Assembly: GCA_013331265.1 (NCBI GenBank)
Contig: DUGS01000155.1
Span: 17,625-23,217, forward strand
Direction of reading: 5' to 3'
DNA from: Methanosarcina sp.
Lineage (GTDB): Archaea > Halobacteriota > Methanosarcinia > Methanosarcinales > Methanosarcinaceae
DNA: 5,593 bases
Within the stretch, counting starts at the first letter, position 1. Every line of letters begins with the position of its first letter. Below, piece after piece: positions 1 to 4,789 of this stretch. The position numbers and the translations under genes are program-made. The notes beneath the pieces are model-generated. The model was not told the DNA's origin. It made no database searches and worked only from the letters and a program-made list of their open reading frames with translations.

Positions 1-18
1 AGCCAGGAAATCAGTAAC

Positions 19-386
19 GTGCGAGAGAGGCTGGACGGCTGCCGGACCTTCAGGTCTGAGGAAAGTCTCCCCACCGCTCCGGACACACGAACGTCTGTAA
101 AGGATGTCGGGCGAGAGCCCGGGCCCTGGCACAGAAACGAGAACCATCCCCTGCAAATGCGATGATGCCATAAGCTGAGGTCGCAGGGAGAGTGGATGAA
201 ACGGCGAATCCTCGTGGGTGCAAGTTGGAAATCGGGAAGAACGAGCAGTCCGGAATCGCCCGATTGGTTTTGGTAACGCTTAGCCGAATGCCGTCGCTGC
301 AAGAGTCCTCCGGGACCATTTCTTACACTGGTGGGTGTGAGAAAGCTTTGCAGGAACAGAAGGGAGCTTACACGCCTCACTCGCAC
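19..386 (+). ncRNA. rnpB: RNase P RNA, archaeal type A
   Basis: This is the catalytic RNA of ribonuclease P, which removes the 5' leader from precursor tRNAs. The termini are set by a 13-position P1 helix: GTGCGAGAGAGGC (19-31) pairs with GCCTCACTCGCAC (374-386) with a single mismatch. A 6-bp P3-like hairpin with a TTCA loop (43-48 with 53-58) leads into conserved region I, GAGGAAAGTCTCC (58-70). The distal conserved region V, ACAGAAGGGAGCTTAC (356-371), forms the P4 pseudoknot with region I in known RNase P RNAs. Other hallmarks are a perfect 5-bp hairpin with a GAGA GNRA loop (108-121), ACAGAAACGAGAACC (131-145), GATGAAACGGCGAATCC in the P11/CR-III area, and GGTGCAAG (217-224), the likely L15 element whose GGU contacts the tRNA CCA end. 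The length of about 368 nt suits a full type-A methanogen RNA. The promoter would lie left of the window. Open reading frames across it on either strand are chance. Confidence 0.96.
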
Positions 387-390
387 TTAA

Positions 391-475
391 ATTTTCTTTT
401 TATTCAATCTATTTTTATCCAGCAGTTATTTATTCAATCTATTTTTACCCAGCAGTTTTTATTCAACCTGTTTTT
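391..475 (+). terminator. U-tract termination zone of RNase P RNA
   Basis: Immediately after the P1 helix the sequence turns T-rich, with ATTTTCTTTTTATTC at 391-405, then T5 runs at about 412-416, 442-446 and 471-475 inside the 30-bp repeats, and a further run at about 456-460. Archaeal RNA polymerase is known to terminate at such U-rich tracts without a required hairpin. This zone would release the RNase P RNA and stop it running into the convergent flavoprotein gene. The function is inferred from composition and position. Confidence 0.6.
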
Positions 476-477
476 CG
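401..477 (+). repeat. 30-bp tandem repeat with T5 runs, about 2.5 copies
   Basis: Two direct copies of exactly 30 bp (401-430 and 431-460) differ at only two positions. Each contains TATTCAATCTATTTTTA followed by CCAGCAGTT. A third, degenerate, partial copy starts after a one-base slip (about 460-477, ATTCAACCTGTTTTTC). The array begins 15 nt after the RNase P RNA. Each unit supplies a T5 run preceded by a C/T-rich stretch, so in RNA the array reads as repeated U-tracts. The period is a multiple of three, which keeps a spurious frame open, but no protein is indicated. Confidence 0.85.
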
Positions 478-508
478 GATTAGTATTATTCAAATGAGTC
501 TTCTGACA

Positions 509-1678
509 TTATTGATTCTTCTCTTTAATAGACCGTATTTTAGATGCAGATTCGGCCCGACTAAAATTAAGCAGCAGCCACCTGACATAATCTTTGTGGC
601 TTCTGTTTATCACAACCTCATCCAGATATTTATCCAGGATTTCCTCCCTGCTGAGAGCGAGTTTGAAAGAGACCTCAGGGAAACGGTGCATAACCTTTTC
701 CAGTTTAAGGGAGCTTACAAGGAAATTTCCGAATTCCTGACTGCACCTGGTTTCATACCCTTTAAGGTCACTCAATTTCCGGTTATAAAGCACAATTCCA
801 GCTACGATCTCAGCTGCAAGCTGCCCTGACCGTATGGCATAGGCTATACCTTCCCCTATGAAGGCGTCCACAAAACCTGCGGCATCTCCGCTCAAAAGGA
901 TCCTTGAACTTACGGTTTTTCGTTTTATCCCGCCCACAGGGATAATGTGAGAACGGATCTGAAACTCTCCTGAAAAGCCGTTTGCCTGCAAAAAGTCCTG
1001 CATTACCATCTTCGGATACTTAAGATGCTCAGCAGTTCCCACAACTCCCACGGAATAGTAACCTGCATGAGGGAAAATCCAGCCATACCCTCCGGGTACG
1101 ACCCCGAAATGAATATCTATCACACCTGGAAACCGGTTCCGTATTATCTCGTCCTCTTCAGGGATTTCCGAAACAAGGGCAAGATCATATTCTGTCCTCC
1201 GGTCTCTCTGCTGCCTGACATTGTATTTAAGCAAGCCTTTGGAACCTTCCGCAATAAGGACAAACTTTGCAAGATAAGTGTTCTGAGAAGTCTTAACCTC
1301 AACGTATCCTTCCCTTTCCTTACAATCCAGCACCTTTTCCCCTAAATGAATGTCAATTCCTGTTTCTCTTGCTTTATCGAGAAGAAAATTGTCAAAAGCT
1401 TTTCTGGAAACAATCAGAGCTAACCTGTAATCTTTTTGCCTTTCAGTATATAGCTCCCTGAAGTGAATCCTGACCTTTGAAATATCCCTCTCGATTAAGT
1501 ATTCAGGGAGTTTGAAATCCAGGCATGAGAGAGCATAAGGAGACAATGCTCCTCCACAGGGCTTATACCTCGGAAAATTTTCTTTTTCGAGCAGGAGGGT
1601 TGAAATTCCTGCTTTTCCGGCTGCCCTTCCAGCAGAAGCTCCCGAAGGTCCTCCACCCACTACGATAAGGTCATACAT
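509..1678 (-). CDS. Geranylgeranyl reductase family FAD-dependent oxidoreductase (paralog 1)
   Basis: The 389-residue flavoprotein belongs to the geranylgeranyl reductase/ChlP-like family, whose members hydrogenate isoprenoid double bonds. Visible motifs are the N-terminal FAD Rossmann site GGGPSG (8-13) with the ribose-binding acid E31 after the second strand; PRYKPCGGALS (36-46), with C41 at the position of the family's active-site-proximal cysteine; PGGYGWIFP (195-203), an exact match to the family signature PxxYxWxFP; and GDAAGFVDAFIGEG (264-277), the second FAD-contact motif. There is no membrane anchor. The ATG at 1678 is chosen because AGGTGG (1692-1687) sits 8 nt upstream; a GTG at 1690 would overlap that site. 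Over half of its residues match the neighbouring flavoprotein, nearly gap-free. The KPCGG form resembles ChlP, so a substrate other than bulk archaeol precursors (dolichyl phosphate, a quinone-like carrier tail) is possible. The family is certain, the substrate unknown. Confidence 0.93.
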   Translation of the reverse strand: MYDLIVVGGGPSGASAGRAAGKAGISTLLLEKENFPRYKPCGGALSPYALSCLDFKLPEYLIERDISKVRIHFRELYTERQKDYRLALIVSRKAFDNFLLDKARETGIDIHLGEKVLDCKEREGYVEVKTSQNTYLAKFVLIAEGSKGLLKYNVRQQRDRRTEYDLALVSEIPEEDEIIRNRFPGVIDIHFGVVPGGYGWIFPHAGYYSVGVVGTAEHLKYPKMVMQDFLQANGFSGEFQIRSHIIPVGGIKRKTVSSRILLSGDAAGFVDAFIGEGIAYAIRSGQLAAEIVAGIVLYNRKLSDLKGYETRCSQEFGNFLVSSLKLEKVMHRFPEVSFKLALSREEILDKYLDEVVINRSHKDYVRWLLLNFSRAESASKIRSIKEKNQ

Positions 1679-1686
1679 GCACCAAA

Positions 1687-1692
1687 CCACCT
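1687..1692 (-). promoter_or_regulatory. Ribosome binding site deciding the start at 1678
   Basis: AGGTGG lies 8 nt before the ATG at 1678 on the minus strand and complements the 3' end of archaeal 16S rRNA. The alternative GTG codon at 1690-1688 overlaps this site and has no comparable upstream match. The paralogous gene has an equivalent site at the same 8-nt spacing before the matching MYD start. Confidence 0.7.
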
Positions 1693-1728
1693 GCTTATGG
1701 ATGGCCGTTAACAGACCGCCTCAAACGA

Positions 1729-1736
1729 ATTATTTA
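1729..1736 (-). promoter_or_regulatory. Weak TATA-like box for the flavoprotein gene at 1678-509
   Basis: TAAATAAT on the minus strand lies about 55 nt upstream of the ATG at 1678. Transcription starting about 25 nt downstream would give a leader of roughly 25-30 nt containing the AGGTGG site. The match to an archaeal TATA box is only moderate, and no clear purine-rich BRE is seen, so this is a candidate only. Confidence 0.3.
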
Positions 1737-1750
1737 CCCATAAAGTAGAT

Positions 1751-1804
1751 TGGTGTAGAAAAATAAAAAGATAGAGGAAAAATAAGAGAGCAAGAAAAAA
1801 TAAT
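1751..1804 (-). terminator. Pyrimidine-rich T-tract zone between the two flavoprotein genes
   Basis: On the minus strand this stretch is almost pure T/C with T runs of five to six bases (starting ATTATTTTTTCT at 1804-1793). Such clusters act as archaeal terminators, so this may end the transcript of the upstream flavoprotein gene about 170 nt after its stop codon, or end a leader transcript. It lacks a preceding hairpin. A similar block lies upstream of the other flavoprotein gene. Confidence 0.45.
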
Positions 1805-1936
1805 GCTAAAAACCGTTAAATGACTTTCAAAACTCTGATCATGATCCCGTTCCCTGATTTCAATTTTCTTTCCTTTACTTGACAGATCCTACCAACCCCG
1901 TCACTCGGCGCAGGAAAAAAATGACGCCAGAAAAGA

Positions 1937-1948
1937 TATACTATAATT
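1937..1948 (-). promoter_or_regulatory. Possible TATA box inside the flavoprotein intergenic gap
   Basis: ATTATAGTATAT on the minus strand lies about 30 nt after the upstream gene's stop codon. A start about 25 nt downstream would begin near 1918, at the edge of the GC-richer, potentially structured segment. It could drive either a roughly 240-nt leader of the flavoprotein gene or a small RNA ending at the T-tracts near 1800. It is assigned from composition alone. Confidence 0.25.
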
Positions 1949-1959
1949 AAATCGTACAT

Positions 1960-1976
1960 ATTAAGGCACCCTTAAT
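1960..1976 (-). repeat. Perfect 7-bp inverted repeat overlapping a stop codon
   Basis: ATTAAGG (1960-1966) and CCTTAAT (1970-1976) form perfect arms around a 3-nt spacer. The last base of the TGA stop of the upstream flavoprotein gene is the first base of the repeat on the minus strand. In RNA it could fold into a short hairpin at the 3' end of the coding region, but the following bases are not a T-run, so a classical intrinsic terminator is not supported. A protein-binding palindrome is an alternative. Confidence 0.45.
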
Positions 1977-3100
1977 CACCTTAGTTTGAAATTCAGCAGG
2001 GACCAGCGCAGATAATCTTTATAATCAATCCTGAAATCCACAACATCAAGATATTTATCAATCATTTTGTCGTTTAAAGTAAAGATCTTGAATGTCTTTT
2101 CGGGGAAGCGGTGCATTATCCTGGAAAACATAAGGGAATACTTAAGGTGAGTTCCGAACTCGGCCTGACAGAGAGACTCATATTTTTTAAGGTCTTTGAG
2201 ATTTCCACCACGCAGGCAAATCCCGGCAATTACTTCAGCAGCAAACTGCCCGGAACTGATGGCGTAAGCCAGACCTTCGCCAGAGAAAGAATCAACGAAT
2301 CCTGCGGCATCCCCGCTGAGGAGGACCCTCGAACCGGAAACTTTTCGTTTAATTCCGCCCCAGGGAATTTTGTGCCCGTGAAGTTTGTACTCATCTGCAA
2401 AACCGTTTGCTCTCAGGAACTCAAGCATTGCTTCTTTTGGATGGGAAAGGTCTTTTACAACTCCGCCAATTCCGACAGAATAATAGGTTTTGTGGGGAAA
2501 GATCCAGCCGTACCCTCCTCCGACAACGCCGAAATGCAGTTCAACTGCTCTTCCTAGCTTTTCTTCAATTTCTTTTTCACCAGCAGGAACTTCAGTGACC
2601 ACACAGATCCCATACTCCTCTTTAGTGTCTGCCGGTCTCACACAGGTCTTGATGAGTCCCTGTGCCCCCTCGGCAACGATTGCAAATTTTGCCCTGTACA
2701 CTCCCTTATTAGTCTTGACTTCGACACATTCAGGCATTTCCCTGCAACAAAGAGCCTTTTCCCCTGTGTGGACTTCAATTCCGGTTTCCTTTGCCTTTTC
2801 AAGCAGGAGATTATCAAACACATTCCGGGAAACAAGCACAGACAACCGGTAATCTTTATGTGCCTCGATCAGCTGGTTCTTAAAAAAGACCTTTGCCCCT
2901 GTAACTTCCCATTCAATAATATCCTGGGGGAGCTCGAAATCAAGGTAAGAAATCGCATGTCTCGAAAGCCCTCCTCCACAGGGTTTGTATCTTGGGAATT
3001 CTTCTTTTTCAAGCAACAGCGTATTAAGACCAAGTTTTCCTGCCCTTCTTCCGGCCGAGGCTCCAGAAGGGCCACCACCTATGATGATCACGTCATACAT
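1976..3100 (-). CDS. Geranylgeranyl reductase family FAD-dependent oxidoreductase (paralog 2)
   Basis: This 374-residue flavoprotein is a close relative of the gene at 1678-509 and aligns with it almost without gaps. It has the FAD Rossmann motif GGGPSG (8-13) with acid E31, PRYKPCGGGLS (36-46) with cysteine C41, GGGYGWIFP (194-202) and GDAAGFVDSFSGEG (263-276). In the family signature PxxYxWxFP the leading proline is replaced by glycine (G194), whereas the paralog keeps it. The C-terminus is about 15 residues shorter than the paralog's, ending at the shared WxLLNF segment. No signal peptide or membrane anchor is seen. An upstream in-frame ATG at 3145 would add 15 residues (MKLRSFLDIFEGATF), but GAGGGTG (3115-3109) sits 8 nt before the ATG at 3100, and that start aligns with the paralog. 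It is expected to reduce isoprenoid double bonds using FAD with a ferredoxin or similar donor; the substrate is unknown. Confidence 0.92.
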   Translation of the reverse strand: MYDVIIIGGGPSGASAGRRAGKLGLNTLLLEKEEFPRYKPCGGGLSRHAISYLDFELPQDIIEWEVTGAKVFFKNQLIEAHKDYRLSVLVSRNVFDNLLLEKAKETGIEVHTGEKALCCREMPECVEVKTNKGVYRAKFAIVAEGAQGLIKTCVRPADTKEEYGICVVTEVPAGEKEIEEKLGRAVELHFGVVGGGYGWIFPHKTYYSVGIGGVVKDLSHPKEAMLEFLRANGFADEYKLHGHKIPWGGIKRKVSGSRVLLSGDAAGFVDSFSGEGLAYAISSGQFAAEVIAGICLRGGNLKDLKKYESLCQAEFGTHLKYSLMFSRIMHRFPEKTFKIFTLNDKMIDKYLDVVDFRIDYKDYLRWSLLNFKLR

Positions 3101-3108
3101 GAAAGTAG

Positions 3109-3115
3109 CACCCTC
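3109..3115 (-). promoter_or_regulatory. Ribosome binding site deciding the start at 3100
   Basis: GAGGGTG lies 8 nt before the ATG at 3100 on the minus strand, a good match to the archaeal GGAGGTG consensus. The in-frame ATG at 3145 has no such site. The spacing is identical to that of the downstream paralog. Confidence 0.7.
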
Positions 3116-3175
3116 AAAAATATCCAGAAATGATCTAAGTTTCATGTCAATATAACCAGGACTTAGTTTAAAGTG

Positions 3176-3187
3176 TTAATATTAATT
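3176..3187 (-). promoter_or_regulatory. Candidate TATA box for the flavoprotein gene at 3100-1976
   Basis: AATTAATATTAA on the minus strand, containing the perfect palindrome TTAATATTAA, is centred near 3181. A start about 25 nt downstream, near 3155, gives a leader of about 55 nt that includes the GAGGGTG site. A second AT-rich element, CTTTAAAC near 3164-3171, would start near 3140 and so exclude the upstream ATG at 3145. Confidence 0.4.
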
Positions 3188-3202
3188 CAAAGTTGCGATT
3201 GA

Positions 3203-3266
3203 TTTGGGAAAAAAAGAGAGATAGGAAAGAAGTAGTTAATAAGAGAAAAAGTGGAGAAAAAATAAT
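3203..3266 (-). terminator. T-tract termination zone after the DUF116 operon
   Basis: Starting 14 nt after the stop codon of the second DUF116 gene, the minus strand is pyrimidine-rich with runs of T6, T5 and T7 (ATTATTTTTTCT at 3266-3255 through CTTTTTTTCCC at about 3205-3215). No strong hairpin precedes it. Archaeal polymerase is known to terminate at such tracts, and the position directly after the operon fits. It also lies just upstream of the promoter candidate for the next gene. Confidence 0.6.
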
Positions 3267-3280
3267 TATAGCTTACCAAA

Positions 3281-3901
3281 TTAAGTATTAAACCTTTCAA
3301 ATACTGTAAGCACATTCTGGTAATTCACTTCTGTCCCAAAACATCCGTCTCTTTCCATAGGAATCCCGTAGGTAGTCACTTTCTTGTCTTTTAGGGCGCG
3401 CATGACTTTGTTGATTTCATAATCACAGGCGATAAGAAGGACACCATCTGCATCTTCCATTTTAAGGATATTTTTTACAAATGAAGAACCTGTCACGATG
3501 AAAACCTTATACCCGTATTTTTCAGCGTCTTTCTTTAACCGGGTAAAAACACATTTTCCACAGGATTTGCACTGAATTCCTGTCTGCGTAGAGTAAGCAG
3601 GACAGTCAAGGCTGCGCATGCAGTGAGGGGCAAGGAGGATCCTTTTTTTTGTTTTTGCAAAGGCAGAAGCATGGGCTCTATTTTTCAAAGACGACATCCA
3701 TTTGTCCAGGACACGAGTATCCGAAAACTTGAGAAAAATATTTCTTAAAGGCAAATAAAAGAAGTCGAGTACATCTGCATAAAAACCTGCCAAAAAAACA
3801 CTGTGTGTAAGACTCCTTCGGCTGACCAGCAGAGCTATGCCTGAAAGGGTAAAGGAAACTATAATAGAAATAAAAAGAGCCCGCCCTATAAGATTATACA
3901 T
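3281..3901 (-). CDS. DUF116 family membrane protein, cysteine-rich (paralog 2)
   Basis: This 206-residue protein of unknown function belongs to the DUF116 family (Pfam PF01976), assigned by recognising its motif order. Two hydrophobic segments at the N-terminus (about 6-26 and 34-56) suggest membrane anchoring. They are followed by a soluble domain with LLAPHC (C94), C100, CKSCGKC (C111, C114, C117), a VTGSSFVKNI loop (136-145), IAC (C159) and RDGCFGTEV (C187). The CxxCxxC cluster and the other conserved cysteines imply a metal or iron-sulfur site. The ATG at 3901 lies inside the end of the preceding DUF116 gene (8-nt overlap ATGTATAA), with GGAG (3912-3909) 7 nt upstream, so translation is probably coupled. 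Compared with its neighbour it lacks one cysteine between C100 and C111. Family membership is confident; the role is not known and may involve a redox cofactor. Confidence 0.88.
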   Translation of the reverse strand: MYNLIGRALFISIIVSFTLSGIALLVSRRSLTHSVFLAGFYADVLDFFYLPLRNIFLKFSDTRVLDKWMSSLKNRAHASAFAKTKKRILLAPHCMRSLDCPAYSTQTGIQCKSCGKCVFTRLKKDAEKYGYKVFIVTGSSFVKNILKMEDADGVLLIACDYEINKVMRALKDKKVTTYGIPMERDGCFGTEVNYQNVLTVFERFNT

Positions 3902-4529
3902 TACACATCTCCATTTTTTGAATTATTTCTTCAACATTTGCCTCGGTATTGAAGCAGCCATCTTTGAGAAGAAGAACGCCCTGAACAGGGACAAAAGAGA
4001 CAGCCTGCATATCCTCAGAAAGCTCATTATAACAGGCAACCCCAATACAGGCTTCTGGCCTGTATTCTTTAAAAATCTTTTTAACAAAACTCCCCCCGGG
4101 AACTACAAAGACCTTAAAATTACATCTGTCTGCAGCTTCGGAGATTTTAGCGATATCACAAAGCCCACAGCGTTTGCATTCATAACCGTGTACAGGATCA
4201 CATCTCGCCTTACAGCTTGGATGGCGCAAACATTGAGGGAGAAGTAAAATCTTTATGCCTTTCGTATGCACGAAGTCATCATGCATTACAGCATTCCGGA
4301 CATCAATAAGGATGTCATCAACAAGGGTCTCCCTTATCCTGAAAACTTTACATAGCCACTTTGCAGGGGAATAGAAAAGATAAAGTGTGAACAGCACAAA
4401 TCCCGGAAAAATAATTTTATGATTTTTAAATGAGTAAGCTCCTATAAGCAGAGCAATCCCTGTACCTGCAAGAGCAAAAAATATCAGGTAGACGAATACT
4501 TTTCCAAGGAATTCATAAGGGATGTCCAT
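3894..4529 (-). CDS. DUF116 family membrane protein, cysteine-rich (paralog 1)
   Basis: This is the first gene of a two-gene operon, a 211-residue DUF116 (PF01976) protein of unknown function. Two hydrophobic stretches (about 9-30 and 38-56) probably anchor it in the membrane. The soluble domain contains LLLPQC (C100), C106, C110, the cluster CKRCGLC (C118, C121, C124), FVVPGGSFVKKIF (141-153), GVAC (C166) and LKDGCFNTE (C192). The PGGS loop and the DGC.NTE motif are typical of the family. Seven cysteines are shared with the downstream paralog and C110 is not. The start is uncertain: an ATG at 4529 and a TTG at 4535 are in frame, and neither has a Shine-Dalgarno site, since the preceding minus-strand bases are C/T-rich. 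The ATG is preferred on codon grounds. The conserved cysteines suggest an FeS or metal site; no specific reaction can be named. Confidence 0.87.
   Translation of the reverse strand: MDIPYEFLGKVFVYLIFFALAGTGIALLIGAYSFKNHKIIFPGFVLFTLYLFYSPAKWLCKVFRIRETLVDDILIDVRNAVMHDDFVHTKGIKILLLPQCLRHPSCKARCDPVHGYECKRCGLCDIAKISEAADRCNFKVFVVPGGSFVKKIFKEYRPEACIGVACYNELSEDMQAVSFVPVQGVLLLKDGCFNTEANVEEIIQKMEMCNV
3906..3912 (-). promoter_or_regulatory. Ribosome binding site inside the upstream DUF116 gene
   Basis: GGAGATG on the minus strand lies within the final codons of the first DUF116 gene. Its GGAG core is 7 nt before the ATG at 3901. It supports this start and indicates independent ribosome loading or coupling at the 8-nt gene overlap. 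Confidence 0.7.
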
Positions 4530-4553
4530 ATTCAAGGGGAAGGAGGGTTTCAG

Positions 4554-4560
4554 TATTTAA
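4554..4560 (-). promoter_or_regulatory. TATA-like element placed for a leaderless DUF116 transcript
   Basis: TTAAATA on the minus strand is centred about 28 nt before the ATG at 4529, the usual distance from an archaeal TATA box to the transcription start. Together with the absence of a Shine-Dalgarno site this allows a leaderless or near-leaderless mRNA. It competes with stronger-looking TATA elements further upstream. Confidence 0.3.
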
Positions 4561-4643
4561 GTTTTACTATAAAAAGAGAGTAAATAAATAATCAACATAT
4601 GAGATTCAAAATGCTAAATGTAAGAAATCAGGAATAAAGGATG

Positions 4644-4653
4644 TTAATATAAA
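4644..4653 (-). promoter_or_regulatory. Candidate TATA box for the DUF116 operon
   Basis: TTTATATTAA on the minus strand, preceded by AAAACTC as a possible BRE, is the best TATA match in the gap after hdrD. A start about 25 nt downstream, near 4622, would give a leader of about 90 nt before the ATG at 4529. Another T/A element, TTTTTATA at 4575-4568, lies between the two candidates. Confidence 0.38.
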
Positions 4654-4683
4654 GAGTTTTAACTAAAATATTAAGGATCGGGA

Positions 4684-4778
4684 TATAAAAAATAAAGATC
4701 ATGAAAAAAATAAAAAAAATTGAAGAAATTAAATAATTAGTAAAAGAAATAAGAAAAGCTGGAAAAATACCAGCCTTT
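4684..4778 (-). terminator. Hairpin and T-tract terminator of hdrD
   Basis: Eleven nt after the hdrD stop codon, AAAGGCTGG (4778-4770 on the minus strand) pairs with CCAGCTTTT (4762-4754) as a 9-bp stem with one G-U pair and a 7-nt TATTTTT loop. T-rich sequence follows at once (CTTATTTCTTTTAC), then longer T8-type runs down to about 4684. The structure resembles a bacterial-style intrinsic terminator and should separate hdrD from the DUF116 operon. Confidence 0.78.
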
Positions 4779-4789
4779 ACTTTCTTCGG

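Larger units (their letters stand above)
1679..1975. other. Long intergenic gap between the flavoprotein genes
   Basis: This 297-nt gap holds no convincing coding frame on either strand. Read on the minus strand it contains, in order: a small inverted repeat at the stop codon (1960-1976), an AT-rich TATA-like segment (about 1937-1948), a more GC-rich segment (about 1865-1930) with GGCG/CGCC and CGTCA/TGACG complementary pieces, a perfect GATCATGATC palindrome (1837-1846), the T-tract zone (1751-1804), and finally the ribosome binding site of the next gene. Confidence 0.6.

Noticed and set aside
401..477. CRISPR-like array
   Set aside because: The 30-bp units are directly abutting with no spacers, low complexity and only about 2.5 copies.
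192..497. Plus-strand reading frame with a 10-residue repeat (FIQSIF/QQ)
   Set aside because: It runs through the RNase P RNA and the 30-bp repeat. The protein repeat is just the 30-bp DNA period, which is divisible by three. There is no ribosome binding site and no recognisable protein.
1837..1846. GATCATGATC palindrome as an operator
   Set aside because: It is a single 10-bp palindrome far from a convincing promoter and easily arises by chance. No second copy was seen.
3101..3145. Longer flavoprotein starting at ATG 3145
   Set aside because: There is no ribosome binding site before it, the additional 15 residues precede the conserved MYD-Rossmann start, and a good site precedes ATG 3100.
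3837..4247. Plus-strand reading frame antisense to the DUF116 genes
   Set aside because: It lies opposite clearly conserved DUF116 motifs and has no family features of its own. The same reasoning removes the plus-strand frames at 494-829, 1025-1345, 2111-2557, 2490-2852, 2768-3133 and 4830-5111.
4535..4547. Shine-Dalgarno-like GGGGAAGGAGGG on the plus strand
   Set aside because: No plus-strand coding gene follows it. It is the complement of the C/T-rich sequence before the DUF116 start.
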